Positions 54,320 to 62,342 of a stretch of 64,000 bases of DNA are shown in pieces. The position numbers and the translations under genes are program-made. Below the pieces are notes generated by a model. That model saw nothing but the letters and a program-made list of their open reading frames with translations. It did no database searches and was not told where the DNA came from. This DNA is from Miltoncostaea marina (GTDB lineage Bacteria > Actinomycetota > Thermoleophilia > Miltoncostaeales > Miltoncostaeaceae): NCBI RefSeq assembly GCF_018141525.1, contig NZ_CP064655.1:62001-126000 (forward strand), given 5' to 3'. Each line of letters starts with the position of its first letter. Within the stretch, counting starts at the first letter, position 1.

Positions 54320-54946
54320 CCGGTACCGGTCACCGAGACCGTCTGGCGCCGCCTCAGCGCGGGCGGCCTGCGCCGGACGCCGCAGCGCGAGGCGATCCTC
54401 GACGCGCTCGGTGACGCGGACGCGGGGCTGCCGCTGCCGGTGCTGCTCGCGCGCGGCCGTCGCCGCGCGCCCGGCCTCGGCGAGCGCACCGCCGAGCGCA
54501 CGGTGGCCCTGCTGGTCGAGCACGGCGCCGTCGACGCCATCGCCCGCCCGGGCGGCGAGGTCGTCTATCGCCTGTGCGGCCGTGGCCACCACCACCACAT
54601 CGTCTGCACCGCGTGCGGCGCCGTCGCGGAGATCGCCGAGTGCGACGTCGCCCGCTGGGCGGCGGGCGAGGCGGCGCGCCACGGGTTCATCGTGGAGGGC
54701 CACGACGTCACCGTGCACGGCCGCTGCGCCGCCTGCCGGGCGGCCCGAGGCCGGGGTCAGCCCCGGGGCGGGCGCCCCTCGCGGACGGCGACGAGCAGCA
54801 GCGCCGCCGCCAGGGCGAGGGTGACGAGCGGGACGCGGAGCGCCCATGCCACGGTGCCGGTGCCGGCCGCCCGGCGCAGGCGCCGGCGCGCGGCGCGCAC
54901 CGCGAGGCGGGCGAGGAGTCGGGAGGTGATCACCCCCGGAGCATGA
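54317..54946 (+). CDS. Fur-family metal-dependent regulator 2
   Basis: A 209-residue Fur-family protein with a longer end than its neighbour. Winged helix: GLRRTPQREAILDALGDADA, AERTVALLVEHGAVDAIARP, VVYRLCG. Metal domain: RGHHHHIVCTACGAVAEIAE, then HGRCAACRAARGRG, so both CXXC pairs are present. The fold is complete by about residue 150; the last 60 residues are basic low complexity and lie antisense to the small membrane ORF at 54757-54933, so the extension may be non-native (lost stop). It is divergent from fur gene 1 and upstream of the zinc ABC genes on the other strand. Confidence 0.8.
   Translation: MPVPVTETVWRRLSAGGLRRTPQREAILDALGDADAGLPLPVLLARGRRRAPGLGERTAERTVALLVEHGAVDAIARPGGEVVYRLCGRGHHHHIVCTACGAVAEIAECDVARWAAGEAARHGFIVEGHDVTVHGRCAACRAARGRGQPRGGRPSRTATSSSAAARARVTSGTRSAHATVPVPAARRRRRRAARTARRARSREVITPGA
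54757..54933 (-). CDS. Small single-span membrane protein (possible)
   Basis: A 58-residue ORF: a basic amphipathic start (RLLARLAVRAARRRLRRAAG) and one membrane span (WALRVPLVTLALAAALLLVA), then a short basic end. GTG 54933 lies 6 nt after CATGCT on the minus strand. It is antisense to the tail of the Fur-family gene. It may be real; coding evidence is the clean basic-plus-span pattern only. Confidence 0.4.
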   Translation of the reverse strand: MITSRLLARLAVRAARRRLRRAAGTGTVAWALRVPLVTLALAAALLLVAVREGRPPRG

Positions 54947-54990
54947 CGGCGCGCTCGGACCCCACGCGCCCGCGGCCGGCGTGGCCGCCG

Positions 54991-55785
54991 TCACGGCGCG
55001 TGCCCGTGGCCGTCGTCGCACCGGTGCACCGGGTCCATCACCAGCTCGCCGCCGCCCCCCGGCGCCTCGCCCAGCACGAGGCCGAAGGTGTCCATGAGCG
55101 CGTCGCGGGTCATGGCCTCGCCGGGCGCCCCGTAGGCGACGACCCGCCCGGCCAGCAGCAGGCAGCGCTCGGCGGCGGTGGCGTCGCGCACGTCGTGCGT
55201 GCACATGACGACCGCCGCGCCGCGGGCGCGCTCCTCGTCGAGGGCCGCCAGCAGCAGCGCGCGACCGGCCACGTCGAGCCCGGCGGTGGGCTCGTCGAGC
55301 ACCAGCAGGTCGGCCTGCCACGCGAGCGCCTGCGCGATGTGCACCCGCTGCCGCTGCCCGCCGGAGAGGTCGGCGACCGGGGCCTCGGCCAGGTGCGCGA
55401 CGCCCATCCGCTCCATGCCGCGGTCGATCGCCAGCCGGTCCGCGGCGCGCATGCGCCCCAGCAGCCCGCGGGCGGCGAAGCGGCCCATCGCCACCACGTC
55501 GCGGGCGCGGATCGGCAGGGCGAGCCCCGATCCGGTCGTCTGGCCGAGGTACGCCACCCGCGCCGGCGCGCCGCCCGGCGGCCCGCCCAGCACGCGCAGC
55601 TCGCCGGCCACGGGCGGGCGCAGGCCCACGATCGTGGTGACGAGCGTCGACTTGCCCGAGCCGTTGGTGCCGAGCACGGCCAGCGTCTCGCCCGGCAGCA
55701 GCTCGAGGGCGAGGCCGTCCACCACCGCGCGGCCGTCGTGGCCCACGGCCAGGCCCGCGGCCCACAGGGCGGCGGGCGGGCTCAC
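54991..55785 (-). CDS. znuC: Zinc ABC transporter, ATP-binding protein
   Basis: A 264-residue ABC ATPase: Walker A LGTNGSGKSTLV (about residues 38-49), Q-loop YLGQTTGSG, signature DLSGGQRQRVHIAQALAW, Walker B DLLVLDEPTAGLD and H-loop MCTHDVRD. The last residues include a His-rich end (HRCDDGHGHAP), suited to a metal importer. It overlaps the permease gene by GTGA and is the last gene of the znuABC operon. Confidence 0.9.
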   Translation of the reverse strand: MSPPAALWAAGLAVGHDGRAVVDGLALELLPGETLAVLGTNGSGKSTLVTTIVGLRPPVAGELRVLGGPPGGAPARVAYLGQTTGSGLALPIRARDVVAMGRFAARGLLGRMRAADRLAIDRGMERMGVAHLAEAPVADLSGGQRQRVHIAQALAWQADLLVLDEPTAGLDVAGRALLLAALDEERARGAAVVMCTHDVRDATAAERCLLLAGRVVAYGAPGEAMTRDALMDTFGLVLGEAPGGGGELVMDPVHRCDDGHGHAP

Positions 55786-56630
55786 GCCGTCGCCGCCCGC
55801 GCCGCGGGGCGCCGCAGCCCGCGGGCGGCGAGCACGACGAAGAACAGGGCCACCTCGACCAGCACGATCGTGGCGCCGGCGGCCAGGTCGTGGTGGTAGC
55901 TCAGCAGGAGCCCCGCCGCCACCGAGACGACGCCGATCACGGCCGCCCCGGCCATGGTGGCGCCGATGCGGCGGGCGACGAGCGCCGCCGTGGCCGGCGG
56001 GGCCACGAGCATGCCGAACACGAGCAGCGTGCCGACGGTGCCGAACGAGACGATCACCGTCGCCGCGACCGCCGCCAGCAGCAGCCACTCGTACCGCGCG
56101 GGCGGGTAGCCGGCCACGCGCGCCTGGGCCGGATCGAAGGCGAGCATCAGGAACGGCCGGGCGCAGACCGCGGCCAGGGCCGCCACCGCGGCCGTCGCGG
56201 CGGCCTGCAGCCAGACGTCCCCCCACGAGATGCCGAGCACGTCGCCGAACAGGATGCGGGTGAGGTCGCCGGAGAAGGAGTCCGAGCGCGACACCAGCAC
56301 CACGCCGAGGGCCAGCATGCCCACGAACAGCAGGCCGATCGCCGTGTCGCCCGACAGCCGGGTGCGGCGGCGCACCAGGTTGACGCCGCCGATCATCACC
56401 ACGGCGCCCACCACCGCGCCCGCGGTGGTGGGCAGGCCCAGCAGCACGGCGCCGGCGATGCCCGGCAGCACCCCGTGCGCGAGTGCGTCGCCGATGAAGG
56501 CCAGCCCGCGCAGCACCACGAAGGTGCCCGCCACCGCGCAGGCCAGCGCCACGAGGCAGCCGGCCACGAGCGCGCGCAGCATGAACTCGTTGTCGGCGAA
56601 GGGGCGCACGAGGGCGTCGACCGGGTCCAC
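55782..56630 (-). CDS. znuB: Zinc ABC transporter, permease
   Basis: A 282-residue permease of the ABC-3 (metal) family with eight or nine spans. Family elements: EFMLRALVAGCLVALACAVA, GTFVVLRGLAFIGDALAHGV, LPGIAGAVLLG, RVAGYPPARYEWLLLAAVA, then FGTVGTLLVFGMLVAPPATA. GTG start, two bases after the znuA stop. It forms the transporter core with the ATPase and receives metal from the lipoprotein at 56633. Confidence 0.92.
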   Translation of the reverse strand: MDPVDALVRPFADNEFMLRALVAGCLVALACAVAGTFVVLRGLAFIGDALAHGVLPGIAGAVLLGLPTTAGAVVGAVVMIGGVNLVRRRTRLSGDTAIGLLFVGMLALGVVLVSRSDSFSGDLTRILFGDVLGISWGDVWLQAAATAAVAALAAVCARPFLMLAFDPAQARVAGYPPARYEWLLLAAVAATVIVSFGTVGTLLVFGMLVAPPATAALVARRIGATMAGAAVIGVVSVAAGLLLSYHHDLAAGATIVLVEVALFFVVLAARGLRRPAARAATA

Positions 56631-56632
56631 CC

Positions 56633-57568
56633 CTACGACCGCCCGGTGAGCCCGTCACGCACGGCGGCGGCGACGGCGCGGACGAAGGCGCCGTACGAGC
56701 CGTCGCCCGGCATGTCGAGGGTCGCGATCGGCACCACCCGTGCGCCGGTCTCGTCGGCGATCGCGCGGGCGATGCCCGCCGGCGTGCCGGGCTCGTCGAA
56801 GATCGCCGGGACGCCGGCGGCCTGCACCTGCGCCCGCAGCGCGGCTAGCGTGCCCGCCGAGGCCTGGGCCTGCGAGCTGAACGATGGGATGATCGCGCCG
56901 ACCACCTCCAGGTCGTAGCGGTCGGCGAAGTAGCCCATGGAGTCGTGGCCGGTCACCATGCGCCGCCGCTGCGGCGGGATGGCCTCGAGCATCGCGCGCA
57001 CCTGCGCGTCGAGGCGCTCCAGCCCGCGGGCGACCCGCGCCGGGCGGCCGCCCAGGTCCACGGCGAGCTCGCGCTCGAGCGCCGGCCCGAGCGCCGCGAC
57101 GACGTCGCGCATCGCGATCGGGTCGGTCCAGATGTGCGGGTCGGGCGCCTCGTCGCCGTGGTCGTGGCCGTCCCCGTCGGCGTGCGCCTCGCCGTCGCGC
57201 ACGCCGCGGCGCACGTTCACGTGGTCGCCCGCCGTGAACACGGCCACCCCGTCGTCGCGCGCCCGCCCGAGCGTGTCCTCCAGGCCCTGCTCCAGCCCGA
57301 GGCCGTTCTCGACCACCAGGTCGGCCTGCAGCAGGCGCGCGGCCTGCCGCGCGGACGGCTGGAACTCGTGGGGGTCGGCGCCCTCCGGCAGCAGCACCTC
57401 CACGGCCGCCACGTCGCCGGTCACCTCGCGCACGACCGCGCCGAGGGCCGGCGTGGTCACGACGACCGACGGCCGGCCGTCGCCGGCCGCCCCGTCGCCG
57501 CAGCCCGCGACGACGGCCAGCGCGGCGGCGAGCGCCGCGAGCGCGGCGAGCGCTCTGGGCACGGTCAC
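56633..57568 (-). CDS. znuA: Zinc-binding lipoprotein, substrate-binding component
   Basis: A 311-residue cluster A-I solute-binding protein. It starts at GTG 57568, with GGAGG five bases upstream; the lipobox VVAGCG gives a lipid-anchored Cys at about residue 23. Metal ligands are visible: DPHEFQPS, DPHIWTDPIAM, VTGHDSMGYFADRY and IFDEPGTPAG. The His-rich loop DGEAHADGDGHDHGDE before DPHIW is typical of zinc-specific proteins. The Zur-like box at 57606-57620 is 38 bp upstream. Mn transport is possible but less likely given the loop. Confidence 0.93.
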   Translation of the reverse strand: MTVPRALAALAALAAALAVVAGCGDGAAGDGRPSVVVTTPALGAVVREVTGDVAAVEVLLPEGADPHEFQPSARQAARLLQADLVVENGLGLEQGLEDTLGRARDDGVAVFTAGDHVNVRRGVRDGEAHADGDGHDHGDEAPDPHIWTDPIAMRDVVAALGPALERELAVDLGGRPARVARGLERLDAQVRAMLEAIPPQRRRMVTGHDSMGYFADRYDLEVVGAIIPSFSSQAQASAGTLAALRAQVQAAGVPAIFDEPGTPAGIARAIADETGARVVPIATLDMPGDGSYGAFVRAVAAAVRDGLTGRS

Positions 57569-57605
57569 GGGGTCCTCCGGGGCGAGGGGGCGGCGATCAC
57601 GCGGA

Positions 57606-57620
57606 TGAGAATACTTATCA
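57606..57620. promoter_or_regulatory. Fur/Zur-type operator
   Basis: TGAGAATACTTATCA is a 7-1-7 inverted repeat (TGANAANNNTTNTCA, five of seven pairs matched). It is AT-rich in a very GC-rich region, lies between znuABC and lgt, and is the best Zur site in the window. Confidence 0.65.
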
Positions 57621-57634
57621 ATGGGGGCGCCCGC

Positions 57635-57640
57635 TAGGAT
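57635..57640 (+). promoter_or_regulatory. -10 element of lgt
   Basis: TAGGAT ends 6 nt before GTG 57647; leaderless arrangement. Confidence 0.5.
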
Positions 57641-57646
57641 CGCGCG

Positions 57647-58531
57647 GTGAACGCCGCCGGCCTCGTCGCCACGATCCCCGCGCCCTCGATCCGCGACATC
57701 GAGCTGGGGCCGTTCGAGATCCGGCTGTACGCGCTCTGCCTGCTCGCAGGCGTCGCGGTGGCGTCGTGGCTCACCGTGCGGCGCTGGGCGGCGCGCGGCG
57801 GCGCGCCGGACGTGGTGCTCGAGGTCACCCTCTGGTCGGTGCTCGCCGGGCTCGTGGGCGGCCGGCTGTACCACGTGGTCACGAGCTGGGACCAGCTCGG
57901 CGACGAGTGGTACGCCCCGTTCGCGATCTGGGAGGGCGGCCTCGGCATCTGGGGCGGCGTGCTGTTCGGCGTGCTCGCGGGCGCGCTCGTGTGCCGCCTG
58001 CGCGGCGTCAGCGTGCTCGAGATGATGGACGCGGCGGCGCCCGGGATCCTGATCGCCCAGGGCATCGGGCGGCTCGGCAACTACTTCAACCAGGAGCTGT
58101 TCGGCGGTCCCACCGACCGGCCCTGGGGCCTCGAGGTCGACCGCTCGCGCCGCCCGGACGAGTACATCGACGCGCTCACGTTCCACCCGACGTTCCTCTA
58201 CGAGATGCTCTGGAACTTCGGCGGCGCGGCGCTGATCATCTGGGCCGGCCACCGCTTCCGCATCCGCCCGCCCGGGGTCTTCTGCCTCTACGTGGCGGTC
58301 TACTCGCTGGGCCGCATCTTCTGGGAGCAGCTGCGCGTCGACCCCTCCCGCGAGCTCCTGGGGCAGCGCCTCAACTTCTACGTGGCGCTCGCCCTCCTCC
58401 TCGGCGCCATCGCGGTCTTCGTGTGGGACCGCCGCCGCCGGGGGCCGGAGGAGGAGCGCCGCCCGCCGCCGCGGGCCGGCGTGCCGCGCGCGCCGGGCGG
58501 CCGGGCCCGCCCCGCGGGCGGGCGCCGCTAG
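57647..58531 (+). CDS. lgt: Prolipoprotein diacylglyceryl transferase
   Basis: A 294-residue membrane enzyme that attaches diacylglycerol to the lipobox Cys of prolipoproteins, such as the zinc-binding protein next door. Seven spans; the hallmark region is IAQGIGRLGNYFNQELFGGP followed by TDRPWGLEVDRSRRP (about residues 140-172). Also HPTFLYEMLWNFGGAALIIW, with the conserved His-Pro, and YSLGRIFWEQLRVDPS. A 40-residue Arg/Pro-rich cytosolic tail ends the protein. Its stop shares CTAG (58528-58531) with the MFS gene. Confidence 0.96.
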   Translation: MNAAGLVATIPAPSIRDIELGPFEIRLYALCLLAGVAVASWLTVRRWAARGGAPDVVLEVTLWSVLAGLVGGRLYHVVTSWDQLGDEWYAPFAIWEGGLGIWGGVLFGVLAGALVCRLRGVSVLEMMDAAAPGILIAQGIGRLGNYFNQELFGGPTDRPWGLEVDRSRRPDEYIDALTFHPTFLYEMLWNFGGAALIIWAGHRFRIRPPGVFCLYVAVYSLGRIFWEQLRVDPSRELLGQRLNFYVALALLLGAIAVFVWDRRRRGPEEERRPPPRAGVPRAPGGRARPAGGRR

Positions 58532-60516
58532 GCCCGCGAGGTCGCCGGCCGGGGGATCTCGCTGACGAAGGCGCCGAGCAGGCGGTCGGCGAGGGCTCGC
58601 ACCTCGGGCTGCTCGGGGTCCCACCCGGTGAAGATCTCGGCCAGCGCCGCGCGGCGGCCGGCCGCGAGGCGGTCGTGGGCCGCGCGGCCCTCGCGGGTGA
58701 GCCGCGCGCCGGTCGCGCCGGCGCGCACCAGGCCGCGCCGCTCGAGCCCCCCGAGCGCCGCGCGCACCCCGTCGGGGTCGGCGCCGAGCTCGGCCGCGAG
58801 CCGGTCGGGCGGCACGGGCGGCCGGTCGCCCAGGCGGCCGAGCAGCCACAGCTCCGGGGGCGGCAGGGTGACGCCCACCCGCGCCGCCAGCCGCTCGTAC
58901 GCCTCCCAGCGGTTGTCGCGCTCGGCGACGCGGCTGACCGCCCGCTCGAGCTCGCGCAGCGGGTCGTCGTCGCGCGGCGAGGCGAAGCTCTCGCCCACCC
59001 CCTCCGCGCCGGCGGTGCGGCGCAGCGGCAGCTCGCGCAGGGTCCAGGTCAGCGCGAACGCGAGCGCGGCGATGACGGCGGCGGCCAGGAAGATCGGCGC
59101 GAGCGCGTCGGCGAACGCGGTCACGTAGGGCTCGCGCACCGCGTCGGGCAGCCGGTGGATCGCCGCCGGGTCGGCGTCGGCCGGCACCGAGGCGCCCGGC
59201 GGCAGCCGGCCGGCGAGCTCGCCGGCCAGCCGGTTGGCGAAGATGGCGCCGAACGCGGCGACCCCGATCGAGCCGCCGACCATCCGGGCCAGCGCCGAGC
59301 CCGACGTCGCCACGCCGAGCAGGCGGTAGTCGACCGCGTTCTGCGCCGCCAGCACGAGCACCTGCATCACCATCCCGAGCCCCAGGCCGAGCACCAGCAT
59401 CCCGAGCGCGGTGCGCCAGGCCGGCGTGTCGACCGCGATGCCCGCCAGGATCGCGCAGCCGGCGGTCATGAGCGCGGTCCCGGCGATGGGGAACGGCTTG
59501 TAGCGGCCGATCCGGCTGATGATCGTGCCGCTGCCGATGGAGGTCGCGAGCACGCCCGCCATCATGGGCGTCATCAGCAGGCCCGACTCGGTCGGGGTGT
59601 GGCCGCGCACCACCTGCAGGTACAGCGGCAGGTAGGTCACCGAGCCGAACAGCGCCAGGCCCACGATGAAGCCGATCGCGCTCGTCGTGGCGACGACGTG
59701 GTTGCGGAAGAGCGCCATCGGCAGGATCGGCTCGGACGCCCGCATCTCCACGAACGGGAAGAGCGCCGTCAGCACCGCGCCGGCCGCGATCATCCCGATG
59801 ATCTGCGGCGAGTCCCACGCCAGGGTCGTCCCCCCGAGCGAGGTGGCGAGCACGATCGCCGAGAGCGCCCCGGTCAGCACGCTCGCGCCGAGGTAGTCGA
59901 TGCGGTGGTGCACCTGCCGGGACCGGGCGCGGAAGGCGACCGCGATCACCGCCAGCGCGGCGCCGCCGATCGGCAGGTTGACGTAGAAGATCCAGCGCCA
60001 GGAGAGGTGGTCGACGAAGAACCCGCCGGCCAGCGGGCCGACCACCGTCGAGACGCCGAAGACCGCGCCCAGGTACCCCTGGTAGCGGCCGCGCTCGCGC
60101 GGGGAGAGGATGTCGCCCACCACCGCCATCGTCGTGACCATCAGCCCGCCGCCGCCGAGCCCCTGCACCGCCCGGAAGGCGATGAGCTCCGGCATGTTCT
60201 GCGCCACGCCGCAGAGCACCGAGCCGACCAGGAAGATCGCGATCGCCGCCTGCAGCACGACCTTGCGGCCGTAGAGGTCCCCGAGCTTGCCGTACAGCGG
60301 CCCCGCCACCGTGGAGGCGAGCAGGTAGGCGGTCACCACCCACGAGAGGTGCTCGTAGCCGCCCATCTCGCCGACGATCGTCGGCAGCGCCGTCGACACG
60401 ATCGTCTGGTCGAGCGACGCCAGCAGCAGCACCATGATCAGCGCGCCGAAGATCAGGCGCACGCGCGGGCGCTCGCCGGCCGTGGCGGCCGGCACGGTTG
60501 TGGGATCGCTCGTCAC
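58528..60516 (-). CDS. DHA2 family MFS transporter fused to a MarR-like winged helix
   Basis: A 662-residue protein. Residues 1-490 are a 14-span DHA2 drug:H+ antiporter: LLASLDQTIVSTALPTIVGE (motif in span 1), LSWVVTAYLLASTVAGPLYG, GKLGDLYGRKVVL, RWIFYVNLPIGGAALAVI and VRGHTPTESGLLMTPMMAGV. Residues 510-655 form a soluble C-terminal domain with MarR-like WH motifs: PPELWLLGRLGDRPPVPPDR, LAAELGADPDGVRAALGGLE, RRGLVRAGATGARLTREGRA. MarR proteins bind drugs and DNA; here the module is tied to the pump, so it may be a cytosolic drug-sensing or gating domain. GTG start with GGGAGG two bases upstream. Confidence 0.88.
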   Translation of the reverse strand: MTSDPTTVPAATAGERPRVRLIFGALIMVLLLASLDQTIVSTALPTIVGEMGGYEHLSWVVTAYLLASTVAGPLYGKLGDLYGRKVVLQAAIAIFLVGSVLCGVAQNMPELIAFRAVQGLGGGGLMVTTMAVVGDILSPRERGRYQGYLGAVFGVSTVVGPLAGGFFVDHLSWRWIFYVNLPIGGAALAVIAVAFRARSRQVHHRIDYLGASVLTGALSAIVLATSLGGTTLAWDSPQIIGMIAAGAVLTALFPFVEMRASEPILPMALFRNHVVATTSAIGFIVGLALFGSVTYLPLYLQVVRGHTPTESGLLMTPMMAGVLATSIGSGTIISRIGRYKPFPIAGTALMTAGCAILAGIAVDTPAWRTALGMLVLGLGLGMVMQVLVLAAQNAVDYRLLGVATSGSALARMVGGSIGVAAFGAIFANRLAGELAGRLPPGASVPADADPAAIHRLPDAVREPYVTAFADALAPIFLAAAVIAALAFALTWTLRELPLRRTAGAEGVGESFASPRDDDPLRELERAVSRVAERDNRWEAYERLAARVGVTLPPPELWLLGRLGDRPPVPPDRLAAELGADPDGVRAALGGLERRGLVRAGATGARLTREGRAAHDRLAAGRRAALAEIFTGWDPEQPEVRALADRLLGAFVSEIPRPATSRA

Positions 60517-60550
60517 GGCCTCCCGGCGACGCTGCCGTCGGGGTACCCGC

Positions 60551-60582
60551 GCCCGGGGGCGGCGACACCGCCGCCCCCGGGC
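60551..60582 (-). terminator. Hairpin after ilvD
   Basis: Perfect 14-bp arms GCCCGGGGGCGGCG (60551-60564) and complement (60569-60582), with loop ACAC, eight bases after the ilvD stop and before the MFS gene. Confidence 0.7.
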
Positions 60583-60589
60583 CGGCCGG

Positions 60590-62290
60590 TCAGCGGGGGC
60601 GGGTGACCGCCCCCTCGGAGGCCGACGACACCAGCGCCGCGTACTTGGCGAGCACGCCGCGGGTCTCGCGCGGCTCCGGCGCCGTCCAGGCGGCGAGGCG
60701 GGCGGCGAGCTCGTCGTCGGGGATCTCCAGGCGCAGCTCGCGCGCGTCGACGTCGAGCACGACGGTGTCGCCCTCCTGCACCGCGGCGATCGGCCCCCCG
60801 CGCGCGGCCTCGGGGGCCACGTGGCCCACCATCAGGCCGTGGGTGGCGCCCGAGAAGCGGCCGTCGGTGATGAGCGCCACCTCGTCCCCGATGCCCTCGC
60901 CCACGATCGCCGCGGTCACGTGCAGCATCTCGCGCATGCCGGGGCCGCCTGCCGGGCCCTCGTAGCGGATCACCACCACGTCGCCCGGCTCGATGAGGCG
61001 CCGCTTGACGGCGGCGAAGGCCTCCTCCTCGCTCTCGAAGACGCGGGCCGGCCCCACGTGCAGGCGGCGCTCGTGGCCGGCGAGCTTCACCACGCAGCCC
61101 TCGGGGGCGAGGTTGCCCCGCAGGATCGCCAGGCCGCCGGTCAGCGACAGGGGGCGGTCGGCGGGCACGACGACCTGCTGGCCGGGCGTCTCGCGGGCCG
61201 CCTCGGCGATCTCGGCGAGGGTGCGCCCGTCGACGTTGCGCGCCCCGGGGTGCACCAGCCCGGCGCCGACCAGCTCGCGGGTGATGAGCGCGACGCCGCC
61301 CGCCTCGTGCAGGTCGGTGGCGACGTACCTCCCGCCCGGGGTGAGGCTCGCGACGATCGGCGTGCGGTCGGCGATGGCGTCGAAGTCGTCGATCGTCAGC
61401 GGGATGCCGAGCTCCCAGGCGATCGCGAGCAGGTGCAGCACGCCGTTCGTGGAGCCGCCGCTCGCCGCGATGCCGGCGATGGCGTTGTCGATCGAGTCGC
61501 GCGTGACGATCTGGGAGGGGCGCACGTCGTCGCGCACCAGCCGCATCGCGAGGCGCCCGGCCTCGACGGCCGCCGCCGCCTTGTCGGGGTGGGCCGCCGG
61601 CACGCCGTTGAGCCCGGCCGGGCTGATCCCGAGGATGTCGAGCGCCATCGACATCGTGTTGGCGGTGAACTGGCCGCCGCACGCCCCGGCGCCGGGGCAG
61701 GCGACGCTCTCGAGCGCGTGCACCTCGCCCGCGCTGGCCCTGCCGGCCGCGTGGGCGCCGACCACCTCGAAGACGTCCTGGATGGTCACGTCGCGGCCGC
61801 GGAAGCGGCCCGGCGCGATCGAGCCGTTGTAGAGCACGAGCCCGGGGATGTCGAGGCGCGCCAGGGCCATCACGGCGGCCGGGATGGTCTTGTCGCAGCC
61901 GACCAGGCAGACGAGCCCGTCGAACGAGTGGCCGCGCGCGGCGAGCTCGATCGAGTCGGCGATCACCTCGCGCGACACGAGCGACGCGCGCATGCCGTCG
62001 GTGCCCATCGACACGCCGTCGGAGACGGCGATCGTGTTGAGCTCCATCGGCGTGCCGCCGGCCTCGCGCACGCCGCGCTTCACGTGCGTGGCCAGCTCGC
62101 GCTGGTTGAGGTTGCACGGCATGGTCTCGATCCACGTCGTGGCCACGCCGACGATCGGCCGTGCGAGGTCCTCGTCCGTGAACCCGGTCCCCTTCAGCAT
62201 CGCCCGGGCGGGCGCGCGGTCGGGGCCGTCGGTCATGGCCGCGCTGCGGCGCTTGGCCGGGTCGGAGGGTCCGTACGGGTCAGTCGTCAT
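60590..62290 (-). CDS. ilvD: Dihydroxy-acid dehydratase
   Basis: A 566-residue Fe-S dehydratase of branched-chain amino-acid synthesis, making 2-keto acids from 2,3-dihydroxy acids. Cluster cysteines: TMPCNLNQRELATHVKRG, LVCLVGCDKTIPAAVMALAR and CPGAGACGGQFTANTMSMA. C-terminal motifs: DGRFSGATHGLMVGHVAPEA, and the final DDELAARLAAW. An alternative ATG lies 18 residues downstream, but ATG 62290 is 6 nt after TATCCT. Monogenic; ends at a 14-bp hairpin. Confidence 0.97.
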   Translation of the reverse strand: MTTDPYGPSDPAKRRSAAMTDGPDRAPARAMLKGTGFTDEDLARPIVGVATTWIETMPCNLNQRELATHVKRGVREAGGTPMELNTIAVSDGVSMGTDGMRASLVSREVIADSIELAARGHSFDGLVCLVGCDKTIPAAVMALARLDIPGLVLYNGSIAPGRFRGRDVTIQDVFEVVGAHAAGRASAGEVHALESVACPGAGACGGQFTANTMSMALDILGISPAGLNGVPAAHPDKAAAAVEAGRLAMRLVRDDVRPSQIVTRDSIDNAIAGIAASGGSTNGVLHLLAIAWELGIPLTIDDFDAIADRTPIVASLTPGGRYVATDLHEAGGVALITRELVGAGLVHPGARNVDGRTLAEIAEAARETPGQQVVVPADRPLSLTGGLAILRGNLAPEGCVVKLAGHERRLHVGPARVFESEEEAFAAVKRRLIEPGDVVVIRYEGPAGGPGMREMLHVTAAIVGEGIGDEVALITDGRFSGATHGLMVGHVAPEAARGGPIAAVQEGDTVVLDVDARELRLEIPDDELAARLAAWTAPEPRETRGVLAKYAALVSSASEGAVTRPR

Positions 62291-62296
62291 GGCGGG

Positions 62297-62302
62297 AGGA
62301 TA
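62297..62302 (-). promoter_or_regulatory. -10 element of ilvD
   Basis: TATCCT on the minus strand, 6 nt before ATG 62290; leaderless arrangement. Confidence 0.5.
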
Positions 62303-62342
62303 CGCGGCGTCCCCGGCACGGAGCGCGGCGCGGCGCCCTCGC

